NCBI GenBank assembly: GCA_020073495.1
Contig: JAIQFD010000005.1
Coordinates: 62,001-126,000, forward strand
From: Terriglobia bacterium
GTDB lineage: Bacteria > Acidobacteriota > Terriglobia > Terriglobales > Acidobacteriaceae
Length of the DNA stretch: 64,000 bases
Direction of reading: 5' to 3'
Shown: positions 1-9,585 of the stretch, piece after piece
Layout: the number at the start of each line of letters is the position of its first letter
How positions within the stretch are numbered: the first letter of the stretch is position 1
Made by a program: the position numbers and the translations under genes
Notes under the pieces: model-generated
The model's database searches: none
What the model was told of the DNA's origin: nothing
The model's input: the letters and a program-made list of their open reading frames with translations, nothing else

Positions 1-1572
1 ATCCATCACACCTACCGGGTCGGCCTGAGCTGGATCCTGAATCACCGCGGGATCGGACTGGCGCTGACTCTCCTGATCATCGCGCTGAACGTCGTGCTCT
101 ACATCGTGATGCCGAAAGGGTTCTTCCCGCAGCAGGACACCGGCCGCCTCATGGGCAGCATCCAGGCCGAGCAGGACATCGCCTTCGACACCCTCAATAC
201 CAAGGTGCAACAGTTCGCGGCCATCGTGAGAAGCGACCCGGCGGTCGAAGGTGTTGCCGCTTTCGCCGGCGGAGGATTGAACGCCTCGAACTCGGGCCGG
301 ATGTTCGTCACGTTGAAGCCATTGCAGGAGAGGAAGGTGTCGTCGGACCAGGTCATCAACCGGCTGCGCCCGAAGCTGGCGCGCATCCCGGGCGCGACCT
401 TGTTCCTCCAGACCGCGCAGGAGCTGAACGTGGGCGGGCGATTCGCCGCCGCGCAGTTCCAGTACACGCTTCAGGGAGAGGACCTGGCGCAGTTGAACGA
501 GTGGGCGCCCCGATTGCTGGAGAAGATGCGAGCCATGCCGGTCCTGCGCGACGTCAACACCGACCAGCAGATCAAAGGCCTGCAGCAGGAAGTCGTCATC
601 GACCGGAGCACCGCGTCGCGGCTGGGCATCACCCCGCTGCTGATCGACAACGCGCTCTACGACGCCTTTGGCCAGCGCCAGATCTCGACCATCTACCAGC
701 AGCTGAACCAGTACCACGTGGTGCTGGAGGCCGATCCCGCGTACCGCAACAGTCCCGATTCCCTCAAGAACATCTACGTGCGCTCCAATGCGGGCCAGGC
801 GGTGCCGCTGGCGAGCTTCGTGCGATTCGGTCCGGCCAACGCTCCGCTGGCTGTAAACCACCAGGGACAGTTCCCATCCATCACCATCTCGTTCAATCTG
901 GCGCCGGGGACCTCGCTGGGCCAGGCGACCCAGGCGATCGAGTCTGCCGAGCGCGACATCGCTTTCCCGGGCACCATCCACGGAAGTTTTCAGGGCACTG
1001 CCGCCGCTTTCCAGGAATCCCTGAAAAACGAACCCTACCTGATCCTGGCTGCACTGGTCGCCGTGTACCTCGTCCTGGGCGTGCTCTACGAAAGCTACAT
1101 CCACCCCATCACGATCCTATCGACGCTGCCGTCGGCGGGCCTGGGGGCGCTGCTGGCGCTGCTCATCACGGGGATTGACCTTAACGTCATCGCGCTGATC
1201 GGCATATTCCTGCTCATCGGCATCGTGAAGAAGAACGCCATCATGATGATCGACTTTGCGCTGGAAGCCGAGCGCAAGCACGGCAAGTCGTCGGAGGAGT
1301 CGATCTTCGAAGCGGCGCTGCTGCGCTTCCGCCCCATCACTATGACCACCATGGCGGCGTTGCTGGGTGCCACGCCGCTGGCGTTCGGCGGCGGGACCGG
1401 CTCGGAACTGCGGCGGCCGCTGGGTGTCGCCATCGTCGGCGGACTGATCGTCAGCCAGATGATCACGCTCTTCACCACACCTGTCATCTACCTGTACATG
1501 GATCGCCTGCAGATGTGGTGGCTGCGGCGGAAGACGCACGCACCCGCGGCACGACCGGTACAAGTCCACTAG
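1..1572 (+). CDS. RND (HAE1/AcrB-type) efflux pump inner-membrane subunit, C-terminal part
   Basis: The frame is open from base 1, so the gene begins before the window; about 523 residues remain of a protein normally about 1,030-1,050 long. This is the second half: a transmembrane helix, then a porter/docking region opening with PKGFFPQQDTG, then the C-terminal helix bundle containing VKKNAIMMIDFA and the late PLGVAIVGGL helix, all typical of proton-driven RND drug exporters. It would work with a periplasmic adaptor and an outer-membrane channel, neither of which is in the window. The substrate cannot be told from this half. The next gene starts 42 nt downstream and appears functionally unrelated. 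Confidence 0.93.
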   Translation: MHHTYRVGLSWILNHRGIGLALTLLIIALNVVLYIVMPKGFFPQQDTGRLMGSIQAEQDIAFDTLNTKVQQFAAIVRSDPAVEGVAAFAGGGLNASNSGRMFVTLKPLQERKVSSDQVINRLRPKLARIPGATLFLQTAQELNVGGRFAAAQFQYTLQGEDLAQLNEWAPRLLEKMRAMPVLRDVNTDQQIKGLQQEVVIDRSTASRLGITPLLIDNALYDAFGQRQISTIYQQLNQYHVVLEADPAYRNSPDSLKNIYVRSNAGQAVPLASFVRFGPANAPLAVNHQGQFPSITISFNLAPGTSLGQATQAIESAERDIAFPGTIHGSFQGTAAAFQESLKNEPYLILAALVAVYLVLGVLYESYIHPITILSTLPSAGLGALLALLITGIDLNVIALIGIFLLIGIVKKNAIMMIDFALEAERKHGKSSEESIFEAALLRFRPITMTTMAALLGATPLAFGGGTGSELRRPLGVAIVGGLIVSQMITLFTTPVIYLYMDRLQMWWLRRKTHAPAARPVQVH

Positions 1573-1614
1573 CGCGCAAGACGGCCCGGGCGGGCATCGT
1601 GTAGTCTGTCGCGC

Positions 1615-3567
1615 ATGAGATTCCGCGTCCTCTGCCTCTTTTTGCTGATCGCCGTTTCCGCGGCGGCGCAGCACCTGGTCAAGCAAGACGTCTTTCAGGC
1701 TGTCTCGCGGGAATACTCCGGCGAGAACGCGCAAGAGAACATCCGCGCCATCATCGAATACCACCGCATCCAAGGCAGCCCCATGATGGCGGACGTGGCC
1801 GGGAAGGTGGTGCTCGCGAAACTGCACAGCTACGGGATCGAAGCCATGATCGAGCAGCTTCCATCCGACGGCGCCAGGAAGTACGCCACTTTCCTATCGC
1901 CCATGGGATGGGACATGCGCGGCGGCGAGCTCTGGGTGGAAGCGGCGCCTGGCGCTGACTTCAAGCCCTACCGCCTTTGCCGTTACTCCGACGCGCCCAT
2001 GTGCGTCGCCACGTATTCCAAGGGGGGCGAGTGGTCGGGAGAGTTGGTGGATGTCGGCGCCGGTACCCGCGACAGCGACTACCAGGGCAATGATCTGAGC
2101 GGCAAGGTCGCGCTCGCTTCCGGCTACGCGGGCGACGTGGTGCGGGAGGCGGTGGTCAAGCGTGGTGCTGTCGGTGTTGTCATCTACCCGCGCGCCGACG
2201 ATCGGCCGGAGCATCCCTTCATGGTCCGCTACAACGGCGTATGGCCGCGCGCCGGAGAAGAGGACAGGACGCGCGGCGGGTTCATGATCTCGGCGGCGCA
2301 GTACGGCGAGCTTCAAAAGTTAATGAAGAAGGGGCCGGTGCGCGTGCGCGGGAAGATCGACGCCAGCTACGTCCCCGGCCAGCTCACGCTGGTGCATTCC
2401 TGGATCCGCGGCAGCGAGAAGCCGGATGAAGAAGTCCTGATCACCGGGCACCTCGACCATCCCAAGTGGAGCGCCAACGACAATGCCAGTGGCTCGGCGG
2501 CCATGATCGAGATGGCGCGCACGCTGAGCGTACTGATCAAGGGAGGGAGAATCCCGGCGCCGCGCCGGACCATCCACTTCATTTGGGTTCCCGAATACTA
2601 CGGAACCATCGCGTACCTGGCTTCCCATCCCGAAGTGCGCCGCTGCGGCCCGTGGGACGACCCGCGCCCTGCGCCTGCGAAGGTGACGTGCGCCATCGCC
2701 GACATCAACATGGACATGGTCGGTGAAGACACGGTCAAGACCAATGGCCGCTTCTATTTCACGCGCACTCCGGATTCGGTGCCGTCATTCCTGGACGCGC
2801 TCATGGAAGATGTTCTCCAGCAGACACGCGAGGCCAACCTGTTTGCGCCCACCGGCACGCACAACTACTGGCCGACCGAAGTCGTTCCCTACGTCCAGGG
2901 CAGTGACCACGACATGTTCCTCGGCCTCGGCATTCCCTCGACCATGCTCGGGCACGATCCCGACTGGACGCACCATACCAGCGAAGACACGGTGGACAAG
3001 ACCGACGCCAGCGAGCTGCTGCGCGTGGGCACGATGGCAAGCGCGGCGGCGGAATTTATGGCGAGCGCCGGCTCGGATGAGTGGCTGCGCATGAATAAAC
3101 GCGCGATCGACGAAGCCTCAGCGAGATGGCAAGTACAGGAGAGAAGGCTGACTGAGTTGAATGTACGGCACGATTACCGAGTCACTGCCTTCCGCAACAA
3201 GGATGCGCAAGCGCCACTCACCGCCCCGCTCGATTGGGCCTCGATTGTGGAGCCGATCCATGGCACAGGGCCCCGCCGCCTCACGCTCCCGCCCATCGCG
3301 CCGATCGCGCTGGAAGACCTCACCGGCGACGACAAGAACTGGTGGGAGGAGCAGGACGCGAGATTCGCCTCCTTCTTGGAAAGCTTACCGACGAAACCGA
3401 CCTTTGATCTGCTCGTCTATGAAACGGTGAATTTCATGGACGGCCACCGCTCGACCGCCGACATCGCGGGAATGCTCTCCGCCGAGTACCTGATGCCCTT
3501 CGATCAGGCGTGGGTGGATCGGTTGGTGAAGATCCTCGCCGACCGCAAGCTGGTCGCGCTCAAATAA
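1615..3567 (+). CDS. Secreted M28-family zinc aminopeptidase with PA-type insert
   Basis: The 650-residue protein opens with a signal peptide ending near AAAQ. A PA-like region (about residues 130-250) precedes the M28 catalytic domain. Expected zinc ligands are visible: HLDH near residue 281, the Asp of ANDNASGS near 289, the Glu of VPEYYG near 325, NMDMVGED near 364 and HHTSEDT near 456. The family removes N-terminal amino acids from peptides outside the cytoplasm. The last ~150 residues form an additional C-terminal region I cannot assign. A perfect hairpin directly after the stop separates it from the convergent skp gene. Confidence 0.88.
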   Translation: MRFRVLCLFLLIAVSAAAQHLVKQDVFQAVSREYSGENAQENIRAIIEYHRIQGSPMMADVAGKVVLAKLHSYGIEAMIEQLPSDGARKYATFLSPMGWDMRGGELWVEAAPGADFKPYRLCRYSDAPMCVATYSKGGEWSGELVDVGAGTRDSDYQGNDLSGKVALASGYAGDVVREAVVKRGAVGVVIYPRADDRPEHPFMVRYNGVWPRAGEEDRTRGGFMISAAQYGELQKLMKKGPVRVRGKIDASYVPGQLTLVHSWIRGSEKPDEEVLITGHLDHPKWSANDNASGSAAMIEMARTLSVLIKGGRIPAPRRTIHFIWVPEYYGTIAYLASHPEVRRCGPWDDPRPAPAKVTCAIADINMDMVGEDTVKTNGRFYFTRTPDSVPSFLDALMEDVLQQTREANLFAPTGTHNYWPTEVVPYVQGSDHDMFLGLGIPSTMLGHDPDWTHHTSEDTVDKTDASELLRVGTMASAAAEFMASAGSDEWLRMNKRAIDEASARWQVQERRLTELNVRHDYRVTAFRNKDAQAPLTAPLDWASIVEPIHGTGPRRLTLPPIAPIALEDLTGDDKNWWEEQDARFASFLESLPTKPTFDLLVYETVNFMDGHRSTADIAGMLSAEYLMPFDQAWVDRLVKILADRKLVALK

Positions 3568-3568
3568 G

Positions 3569-3594
3569 AAAGGCCGCCGTTCCCGGCGGCCTTT
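3569..3594. terminator. Bidirectional terminator between M28 peptidase and skp
   Basis: An 11-bp perfect stem (3569-3579 with 3584-3594) and a 4-nt loop, with A-rich and T-rich flanks so it can act on both strands. It begins two bases after the M28 stop codon and ends 15 nt before the skp stop. Confidence 0.85.
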
Positions 3595-3609
3595 CGGGTC
3601 GGAGAACGG

Positions 3610-4284
3610 TTACTTCTTCGGCGGAGTGGTCGTAGCCGCAGGTGCCTTGGGTGCGGTCGGGCGCGACGTCGAGGTCGGAGCTTTGGGGCTAGCAGGCGGC
3701 GCGACGCCGGAGTCGCGGTTGTAGGCGTCCACCACTTCCTTGGTCACGTCCACCTGGGGCACTGCCCACAGCAGGGGGCTCTGCGGATCGCCCGCCGTGT
3801 AGTTCAGGATCACGGTGAAGGCGTTGGCCTGCGCGTACTTCTCCAGGGTCTTATAGACCTTGGCGCCGACCTTGCCGAAGAGCTCGTTCTGCTCGCGCTG
3901 CGCCTCGGCCTGCGCATCTTCCAGATTGCGTTGCAGGGTCTTTTGCTTGGTATCGATGGACCGGGTCAGACTGGCGCGGGCGTCGTCATTCAGCTTGTCG
4001 CCCTGGGTCTGGAGCTGTTTCTTGAGGTTCTCCACCTCGTCGCTCTGGTTCTTCAGCTCCTGCTGCTTGGGGTCGAACTTCTTCTGCAGGGCTTCGAATT
4101 CGCGCTGCCCTTCATTGGTCGCGACCACGGCGCGCTGAAAATCGATGATCCCCACCTTGGTCGAGACTGCAGCGGGAGTGGTGGTTGGAGCGGGATTGGC
4201 AGCGGCGCTGCCCGTCTGCGCAAAGGCGGCCAGCGAGAGAATGACGGCCGTCACTAGGACTGCGGGAGTGAGCTTGCGTGTCAT
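3610..4284 (-). CDS. skp: OmpH/Skp-family periplasmic chaperone
   Basis: 224 residues: a signal peptide (MTRKLTPAVLVTAVILSLAA...), a conserved segment beginning VGIIDFQRAV, a long charged coiled coil (about residues 60-140) and a Pro/Thr/Ala-rich tail. Skp trimers hold unfolded outer-membrane proteins in the periplasm for delivery to the BAM machine; the upstream gene on the same strand is bamA. A longer frame starts at 4422, but that start lies on the -10 box of a good promoter (4422-4451), so the ATG at 4282-4284 is preferred. An AAGGAG lies upstream at rather long spacing. Confidence 0.88.
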   Translation of the reverse strand: MTRKLTPAVLVTAVILSLAAFAQTGSAAANPAPTTTPAAVSTKVGIIDFQRAVVATNEGQREFEALQKKFDPKQQELKNQSDEVENLKKQLQTQGDKLNDDARASLTRSIDTKQKTLQRNLEDAQAEAQREQNELFGKVGAKVYKTLEKYAQANAFTVILNYTAGDPQSPLLWAVPQVDVTKEVVDAYNRDSGVAPPASPKAPTSTSRPTAPKAPAATTTPPKK

Positions 4285-4421
4285 CGGATGTGCTTTGAGC
4301 TCCTTAGGAGAATCTTCGGGAAACCTCGGAAACCTTTCGGGACTACAGCGGCATGGGCTAGCTGCGCGGCCGGATGAGCCGGGGACCCGAAAAAATCTCG
4401 CAGATGCTGCGAGTGCACACA

Positions 4422-4451
4422 ATTATAGAGCTACTGCGGAGCCAGCGTCAA
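4422..4451 (-). promoter_or_regulatory. Sigma-70-type promoter of skp
   Basis: On the minus strand TTGACG (4446-4451) and TATAAT (4422-4427) are separated by 18 nt. It lies between bamA and skp, giving skp its own promoter and a leader of about 130 nt. Confidence 0.7.
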
Positions 4452-4465
4452 ACCAGCAAGGCCCC

Positions 4466-7291
4466 TTAGAACGTCGTGGCTACGCTGAAGCGGAAGGTGT
4501 GGCGCGGCTCCACCAATTTGAATCCGGAGGCCTGCTGCTGCAACTGCTGGAAGGTAAAATCCCCGGCTCCGCCCGGCGGAAACATGGCCCGGGTGATGAG
4601 GAACGGCGGCGTCGCGATCGAGTTCAGGATGAGCGGGTTCCACGCGTAGTAAACGCGCATCGGTGCATTGACCACCGGCATCAAGACCTGGAATTCCAGG
4701 CCCGTGGACATCCGCGGGACGTAATTCGAGCCGCTGACGATCTTGAGGTCAGGTGCGAATGGGCCCAATAGCGTGCCCCCAGCGCAACTGAAGGTGACGT
4801 CCAGAGAGGGGCAGCCGAACGCCGTCGTGTTCAGGGCTGTCAGCGTCTGGTCGGAGACGCGCAACTGCGAGTTACGCAGGATCATGTTCATTCCGAAGTC
4901 CATGAAGGCGGCGAGCGTCACCGGGCCGGCGATGGGCATACGGTATTCGACGTTCGAGATGACGCTGGTGTCGCCGCCAGGAATCACGATGCTGTAGATG
5001 GGTACGGGCACCGTGACCGCACCCAGGCGCGGGTTGCTGGGGTCCCGCAGAACGGCGGTGCCGTCTGGGTTCGTCAGGTTCACGTTGAAATTCTGGACGA
5101 TGAAGCCGTACGGGCCGACCGTGCGGATGTCGAAACCGCGGAGGTCGTTGTCGCCCCCCAGATACATGCGCTGGAATGGCGGGGCCACAAGGCCGCCGAA
5201 CCCCGTGATAAACGAGCCTTGGACGCGGAAGCCCAAGGTCTGGTGTCCGTCGGAATTCGGCTTGATCCCCTTCATGGGGGTCCAACGCTTGAATTCGACG
5301 ACCGGGCGGATGTCGCGCACGTTGCCACCCAGTCCGGCGATCTCGGTCGCCAGGTACACGCTCCGACCCCGGGTGGGGTGCATCGGGCTGTCAATGGTGC
5401 TGAAGGAGAACGACGGGATCACCTTGCTGGTGATCACGCCTTCCAGGGCGTTCGGTCCGGAAAAGCCGCGGAAGGCGAGGTTCTCGAACAACTGCTGCGA
5501 CGCGGTGCTGAACGTGGTCACCGACGTGCGGTCGATCGAGTATGTGATACCTATGCGCTTGAACGACCGCCGGAGCGCGTAGCTGGCGCTGGCGGTGAAG
5601 CCGGTGCTGGACTGGCTGTAGTCCTGGAGAGTGTCGAGCACATTCTGGGGCAGGTTGACCTGCTGGCCAGACGCCAGGCTCACCTGCTGTGCCTGGTTGT
5701 ATTCGTACTTGGTGCTGAACACCGTGAATCCCAGTTGGAGCGGGCGATCGAAGGCGTACGGCTCGGTGAAGCCGAAGGTGAGGTTCCGCTGATAGCTACC
5801 AATATTGAAGTCCACGGTCAACGTCTCACCCAGTCCCAGGAAGTTGTTCGTCTGGTAGTTGAGGCCGACGAACGACCCGGCCAGACCGCTGACGCCACCG
5901 GTGAGACCGATCGAGTTCTTGCCCTTTTCCTTGACCTTGAGCGTGATATCGACCGTGCTTTCCTGGTTGTTCTGCTTGATGTCGGAATCCTGGTCGGGTT
6001 TGAGCGGCTCGAAGTAATTGAGCTGATTGAGGCGGAGGAGGCTCAGCTCCCAGTACTTGCTGTTGTAAACGTTGCCTTCCTCCAGGGCCAATTCGCGGCG
6101 GATGACCTTGTCGCGCGTCGTGGTATTGCCCTGGAACTCGATGCGGCGCACGTAGAAAGGCTTGCCCTCATCGACGTCGATGTCCAGCGTGATCAGGTGC
6201 TTTTCGTCGTCGATCTTGGTGTCGGGAACAGCCGTGAAGTTGATGTAGCCAAGTTCACCGTAGGCATCGCGCAGGTTTTTCAGGCCCTTGCGCACCATGG
6301 TGGTGTTGAATAGTTCTCCGTCCTTCATGGGGAAGAGGCGGCGAAGCAAGGCAACGCTGGTCACCGCCTTGTTGTTCTTGAAGGTGATGGCCGCCAGGCG
6401 GAAGCGCGCCCCTTCCTCGACCGGAATCGTGATGTCCACGGCCTTGCCGCCACCTTTGCGAAAAAGCCAGGGGAAGCCGGGAGCGGTGTCGCGGATCTGA
6501 GTCTTGGGGTCCTGCACCAGGGCCTTGAAAAAGCCCTTCTGCTGGTAGGCGTCGCGGACACGTTCGGTGTCCTCCTGGAGCTTGGTCGCGTCGTAGGTGC
6601 GGGAAAAGACGTTTTCCAGGATGATCGAGTGCGGGATCCCGATCGGCTTCAGGTTCTTCATCGCGTCCCGCAAGTAACGGCCGCTCACCGTGTTGTTGCC
6701 TTCGAAGCTGATCTTCCCGACCTTCACCTTGGGGCCTTCGTTGACGATGAAGGTCACGGCCACGGCCGCGGGCGGGATGGGTCTCACTTCCGGTCGGATG
6801 GTCGCGAACTGGCGGCCGTGCTCGGACAGGAGCTCTTTGAGCACGACCTCGGCCCTTTTGATCTTGGTGGGATCGTACTGGTTCTCGACCGTCAGCCCGA
6901 CCTTGCGCTCCTTGAAGCGATCGAGCACGTCGCTCTGCGAGACCGAGTTCAGACCCTGGTAATTGATTTCGCGGATGGTGGGCTTCTCTTTGACGTAGAA
7001 GTGGATGATGTAGCCCTTGGCGCTGTCCTCGCGCTCGATCCGCAGGTCCTCGAAGTACCCGGTATTCCACAGGGAGGCGAAATCGCGCTGCAGAGCGGCT
7101 TCGTCATAGACGTCGCCTTCGCGGGTGAAAATGCGGGCGCGCATGGTCTCGGCCGGGATGCGCCGGTTGCCGTGGATGCGGATTCCCTCGATGAGCTGTT
7201 GCTGGGATACGGAAGTCCCCGTCAGCAGAAACAGGAGGCCGAGCACTGCCAGAAGCAGGGATTTGGTGGCGCCCGTGGGAATCACAGGCAC
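4466..7291 (-). CDS. bamA: Outer-membrane protein assembly factor BamA
   Basis: 941 residues: signal peptide, five POTRA-type repeats (roughly residues 30-430, including IRIHGNRRIPAETMRARI and VRRIEFQGNTTTRDKVIRREL), then a 16-strand Omp85 barrel. The barrel carries the conserved FQRMYLGGDNDLRGF motif (VRGF-like loop) and ends in Phe, as outer-membrane barrels do. BamA inserts beta-barrel proteins into the outer membrane. It is longer than the E. coli protein (about 810) mainly through barrel loops. skp follows on the same strand after about 180 nt but has its own promoter. Confidence 0.96.
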   Translation of the reverse strand: MPVIPTGATKSLLLAVLGLLFLLTGTSVSQQQLIEGIRIHGNRRIPAETMRARIFTREGDVYDEAALQRDFASLWNTGYFEDLRIEREDSAKGYIIHFYVKEKPTIREINYQGLNSVSQSDVLDRFKERKVGLTVENQYDPTKIKRAEVVLKELLSEHGRQFATIRPEVRPIPPAAVAVTFIVNEGPKVKVGKISFEGNNTVSGRYLRDAMKNLKPIGIPHSIILENVFSRTYDATKLQEDTERVRDAYQQKGFFKALVQDPKTQIRDTAPGFPWLFRKGGGKAVDITIPVEEGARFRLAAITFKNNKAVTSVALLRRLFPMKDGELFNTTMVRKGLKNLRDAYGELGYINFTAVPDTKIDDEKHLITLDIDVDEGKPFYVRRIEFQGNTTTRDKVIRRELALEEGNVYNSKYWELSLLRLNQLNYFEPLKPDQDSDIKQNNQESTVDITLKVKEKGKNSIGLTGGVSGLAGSFVGLNYQTNNFLGLGETLTVDFNIGSYQRNLTFGFTEPYAFDRPLQLGFTVFSTKYEYNQAQQVSLASGQQVNLPQNVLDTLQDYSQSSTGFTASASYALRRSFKRIGITYSIDRTSVTTFSTASQQLFENLAFRGFSGPNALEGVITSKVIPSFSFSTIDSPMHPTRGRSVYLATEIAGLGGNVRDIRPVVEFKRWTPMKGIKPNSDGHQTLGFRVQGSFITGFGGLVAPPFQRMYLGGDNDLRGFDIRTVGPYGFIVQNFNVNLTNPDGTAVLRDPSNPRLGAVTVPVPIYSIVIPGGDTSVISNVEYRMPIAGPVTLAAFMDFGMNMILRNSQLRVSDQTLTALNTTAFGCPSLDVTFSCAGGTLLGPFAPDLKIVSGSNYVPRMSTGLEFQVLMPVVNAPMRVYYAWNPLILNSIATPPFLITRAMFPPGGAGDFTFQQLQQQASGFKLVEPRHTFRFSVATTF

Positions 7292-7372
7292 TTCCTGATG
7301 AGAACCGAAAATAGGACACCCTCAGTCTGGGATCGAAGAAACGGTGATTATAGAAGAGTCACAGTCGATTGA

Positions 7373-9466
7373 CTAGCGACGCGCTGCCGGGGTTACGCGC
7401 TCCACCTCGACCAGCGCAGAGTAAAACACCGGGCCGCCGCCCATGTCGGCCACGCGGTCCGAGGTGAGCACGTTGATGTTCTTCCCCTGGGCCGAGAGTT
7501 TGGCCCAGTTCAGCCGGGCGGCAACCACTCCCGCACGCACCGCTCCGTTCACGCGAGCGGTCAGGCGCACCTCGCCGCGGCGGTTGAAAACGCGGACGGG
7601 ATCGCCGTCGCGGATGCCGCGCACCCCGGCGTCGGCCTGGCTCATCTCCAGGAGTTCGCGTTCCTCCATCGGTTGCAGGGAAGGAAGGTTGCAGAAGGTG
7701 GAATTTAGAAAGTTGTCGGCCTTGCGGCCCAGCAGTTCGAGAGGGAAACGCGCGGCTTCGGGCACGTGGCGCGATTCTGGGGACGGTTTGAATGCCGCCA
7801 CCGGATCCAGGCCGTGCGCGGCAAGGCGCTCGTTGTAGAGTTCGGCTTTCCCGCTCGGTGTGGCGAAGTTGCCGAGGGCAAAGGGGAGGAACGGCCCATC
7901 GCCGAGATGCAGGCGCACGTGGCCCTCGCGCTCCAATCGTTGGCGATCGATCCCCTTCACCCAAGCGTGCCCGCTCGAGAGTGTGGCGTCGATGGCCGCG
8001 TCCACGCTTTCGCGGAAGCAGTCTTCGGCGAACCCCATGCGCTGCCCAAGTTCGCGGAACAAGTCGAAGTTCGAGCGGCACTCGCCGATCGGGTCTATGG
8101 CCGCGTTCGAGATCTGCACGAAGTAATGCCCGTACCCGGTCTGCAGCTCCTTATGTTCGAAGAACGTGGTTGCGGGCAGGACGATGTCGGCGTAATCCGC
8201 TGTATCGGTGAAGAACTGCTCGTGCACGACGGTGAACAGGTCTGGGCGCGCGAAACCGCGCACCACCTCGTGGTGGTTGGGCGCGACCGCCACCGGGTTC
8301 GAGTTGTAAACGACGACGGCCTTCACCGGCGGATCGGCGACCGTGTTCAGTACCTTGCCGATCTCGATCATGTTGATGACGCGCGCGGGGCGTCCCAGCG
8401 CCACATTCATCAGGTCAGGGCGCTCGAGGTGCGCGCGATCGAGGGCGTACGCGCCCCCGGTCGAGAGCTGGAGGCCGCCGCCGACTTCTTTCCACGATCC
8501 GGTGATGCAAGGCAGCATAGTGACAGTGCGCACGGCCGTGCCGCCGCTGTCGCACCGCTGAATGCCGTAGTTGAGGCGGATCGCCGCCGGACGTACGGTG
8601 GCATACTCGCGCGCCAGCTTTACCACGTCGTCGGCCGCGATGCCCGTCCACTGGGCGACGCGCTGCGGGCTGTACTCCTTCACTCGCTCGCGAAGCTGTT
8701 CGAAGCCGACGGTGTATCTGGCCACGTAATCGGCGTCGTACAGGTCCTCGCCGATGATGACGTGCATGAGGCCGAGCGCCAGCGCCACATCCGTCCCGGG
8801 ATTGATCGGCAGATACCAGTCGGCGCAGGCGGCGGTGCGCGTCTTGTAGGGGTCGATGACCACCAGCTTCGCGCCCTTGCGCCGCGCCTCCTCGATGAAC
8901 GGCCAGAGGTGGACGTTGTTACCGTGGATGTTCGCGCCCCACGCGATGATGTACTGCGAATGGCGAAATTGCTCTGGCTCGGTGCCCAGCTTCACTCCGA
9001 GGACGGACACGATGCCTTCGGTCCCCGCCGAAGAGCAGATGGTGCGGTCCAGTTGCGACGCGCCCAGGCGATGGAAGAAGCGCCGGTCCATGGAGGCGTT
9101 GTTGAGCACGCCCACCGTGCCGCCGTAAGAGTAGGGAAGGATGGCCTCGGGTCCGAACTCTGTGGTGATGGCGCGGAAGCGGGTGCAGATCTCGTCGAGC
9201 GCGGCGTCCCAGGTGATGCGCTCAAAGTCGGCGGCGCTTTTCGTCCCGCCGCCTTTCTTCCCCTTGCGCCGCATGGGGTAAAGCACGCGATCGGGCGAAT
9301 AGACGCGGTCCAGGTACTTCGCCACCTTGGCGCAGAGGAAACCGCGCGTGACCGGATGCGCCGGATCGCCCTTGATCTTCGTCGCCCGGCCGTCCTCGAC
9401 GGTGATGAGCACACCGCAGGCGTCCGGGCAATCGTGCGGGCACGCGCCATGGACGATCCGCTTCAT
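7373..9466 (-). CDS. Molybdopterin-dependent oxidoreductase (DMSO-reductase family) with N-terminal 4Fe-4S site
   Basis: 697 residues. Cys9, Cys13, Cys17 and Cys45 (CPHDCPDAC and GFLC) form the N-terminal 4Fe-4S site of the formate dehydrogenase/DMSO reductase family. The molybdopterin-binding halves follow, including IIAWGANIHGNNVHLWPFI, and a C-terminal dinucleotide-binding beta-barrel domain near residues 570-690. There is no Tat signal, so it is probably cytoplasmic. No electron-transfer subunit or cofactor gene is adjacent, and the substrate cannot be assigned. A Cys lies in DRTICSSAG, but I do not claim it as the Mo ligand. Confidence 0.9.
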   Translation of the reverse strand: MKRIVHGACPHDCPDACGVLITVEDGRATKIKGDPAHPVTRGFLCAKVAKYLDRVYSPDRVLYPMRRKGKKGGGTKSAADFERITWDAALDEICTRFRAITTEFGPEAILPYSYGGTVGVLNNASMDRRFFHRLGASQLDRTICSSAGTEGIVSVLGVKLGTEPEQFRHSQYIIAWGANIHGNNVHLWPFIEEARRKGAKLVVIDPYKTRTAACADWYLPINPGTDVALALGLMHVIIGEDLYDADYVARYTVGFEQLRERVKEYSPQRVAQWTGIAADDVVKLAREYATVRPAAIRLNYGIQRCDSGGTAVRTVTMLPCITGSWKEVGGGLQLSTGGAYALDRAHLERPDLMNVALGRPARVINMIEIGKVLNTVADPPVKAVVVYNSNPVAVAPNHHEVVRGFARPDLFTVVHEQFFTDTADYADIVLPATTFFEHKELQTGYGHYFVQISNAAIDPIGECRSNFDLFRELGQRMGFAEDCFRESVDAAIDATLSSGHAWVKGIDRQRLEREGHVRLHLGDGPFLPFALGNFATPSGKAELYNERLAAHGLDPVAAFKPSPESRHVPEAARFPLELLGRKADNFLNSTFCNLPSLQPMEERELLEMSQADAGVRGIRDGDPVRVFNRRGEVRLTARVNGAVRAGVVAARLNWAKLSAQGKNINVLTSDRVADMGGGPVFYSALVEVERVTPAARR

Positions 9467-9520
9467 CCTCTCCCCCGAGGGATGATTATACGGATTTCCG
9501 CGCCGTTATCGCCCCTCACT

Positions 9521-9549
9521 GCTCGCACATCGCTGCGTTTAGCTATAAT
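9521..9549 (+). promoter_or_regulatory. Possible promoter of frr
   Basis: A perfect TATAAT (9544-9549) lies 36 nt before the frr start. The matching -35 position (9521-9526, TGCTCG) is poor, so the call rests on the -10 box and its place between divergent genes. Confidence 0.4.
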
Positions 9550-9585
9550 CCAGGGTTTTGAATCTCAGTCGAGGCGGCTACTGAA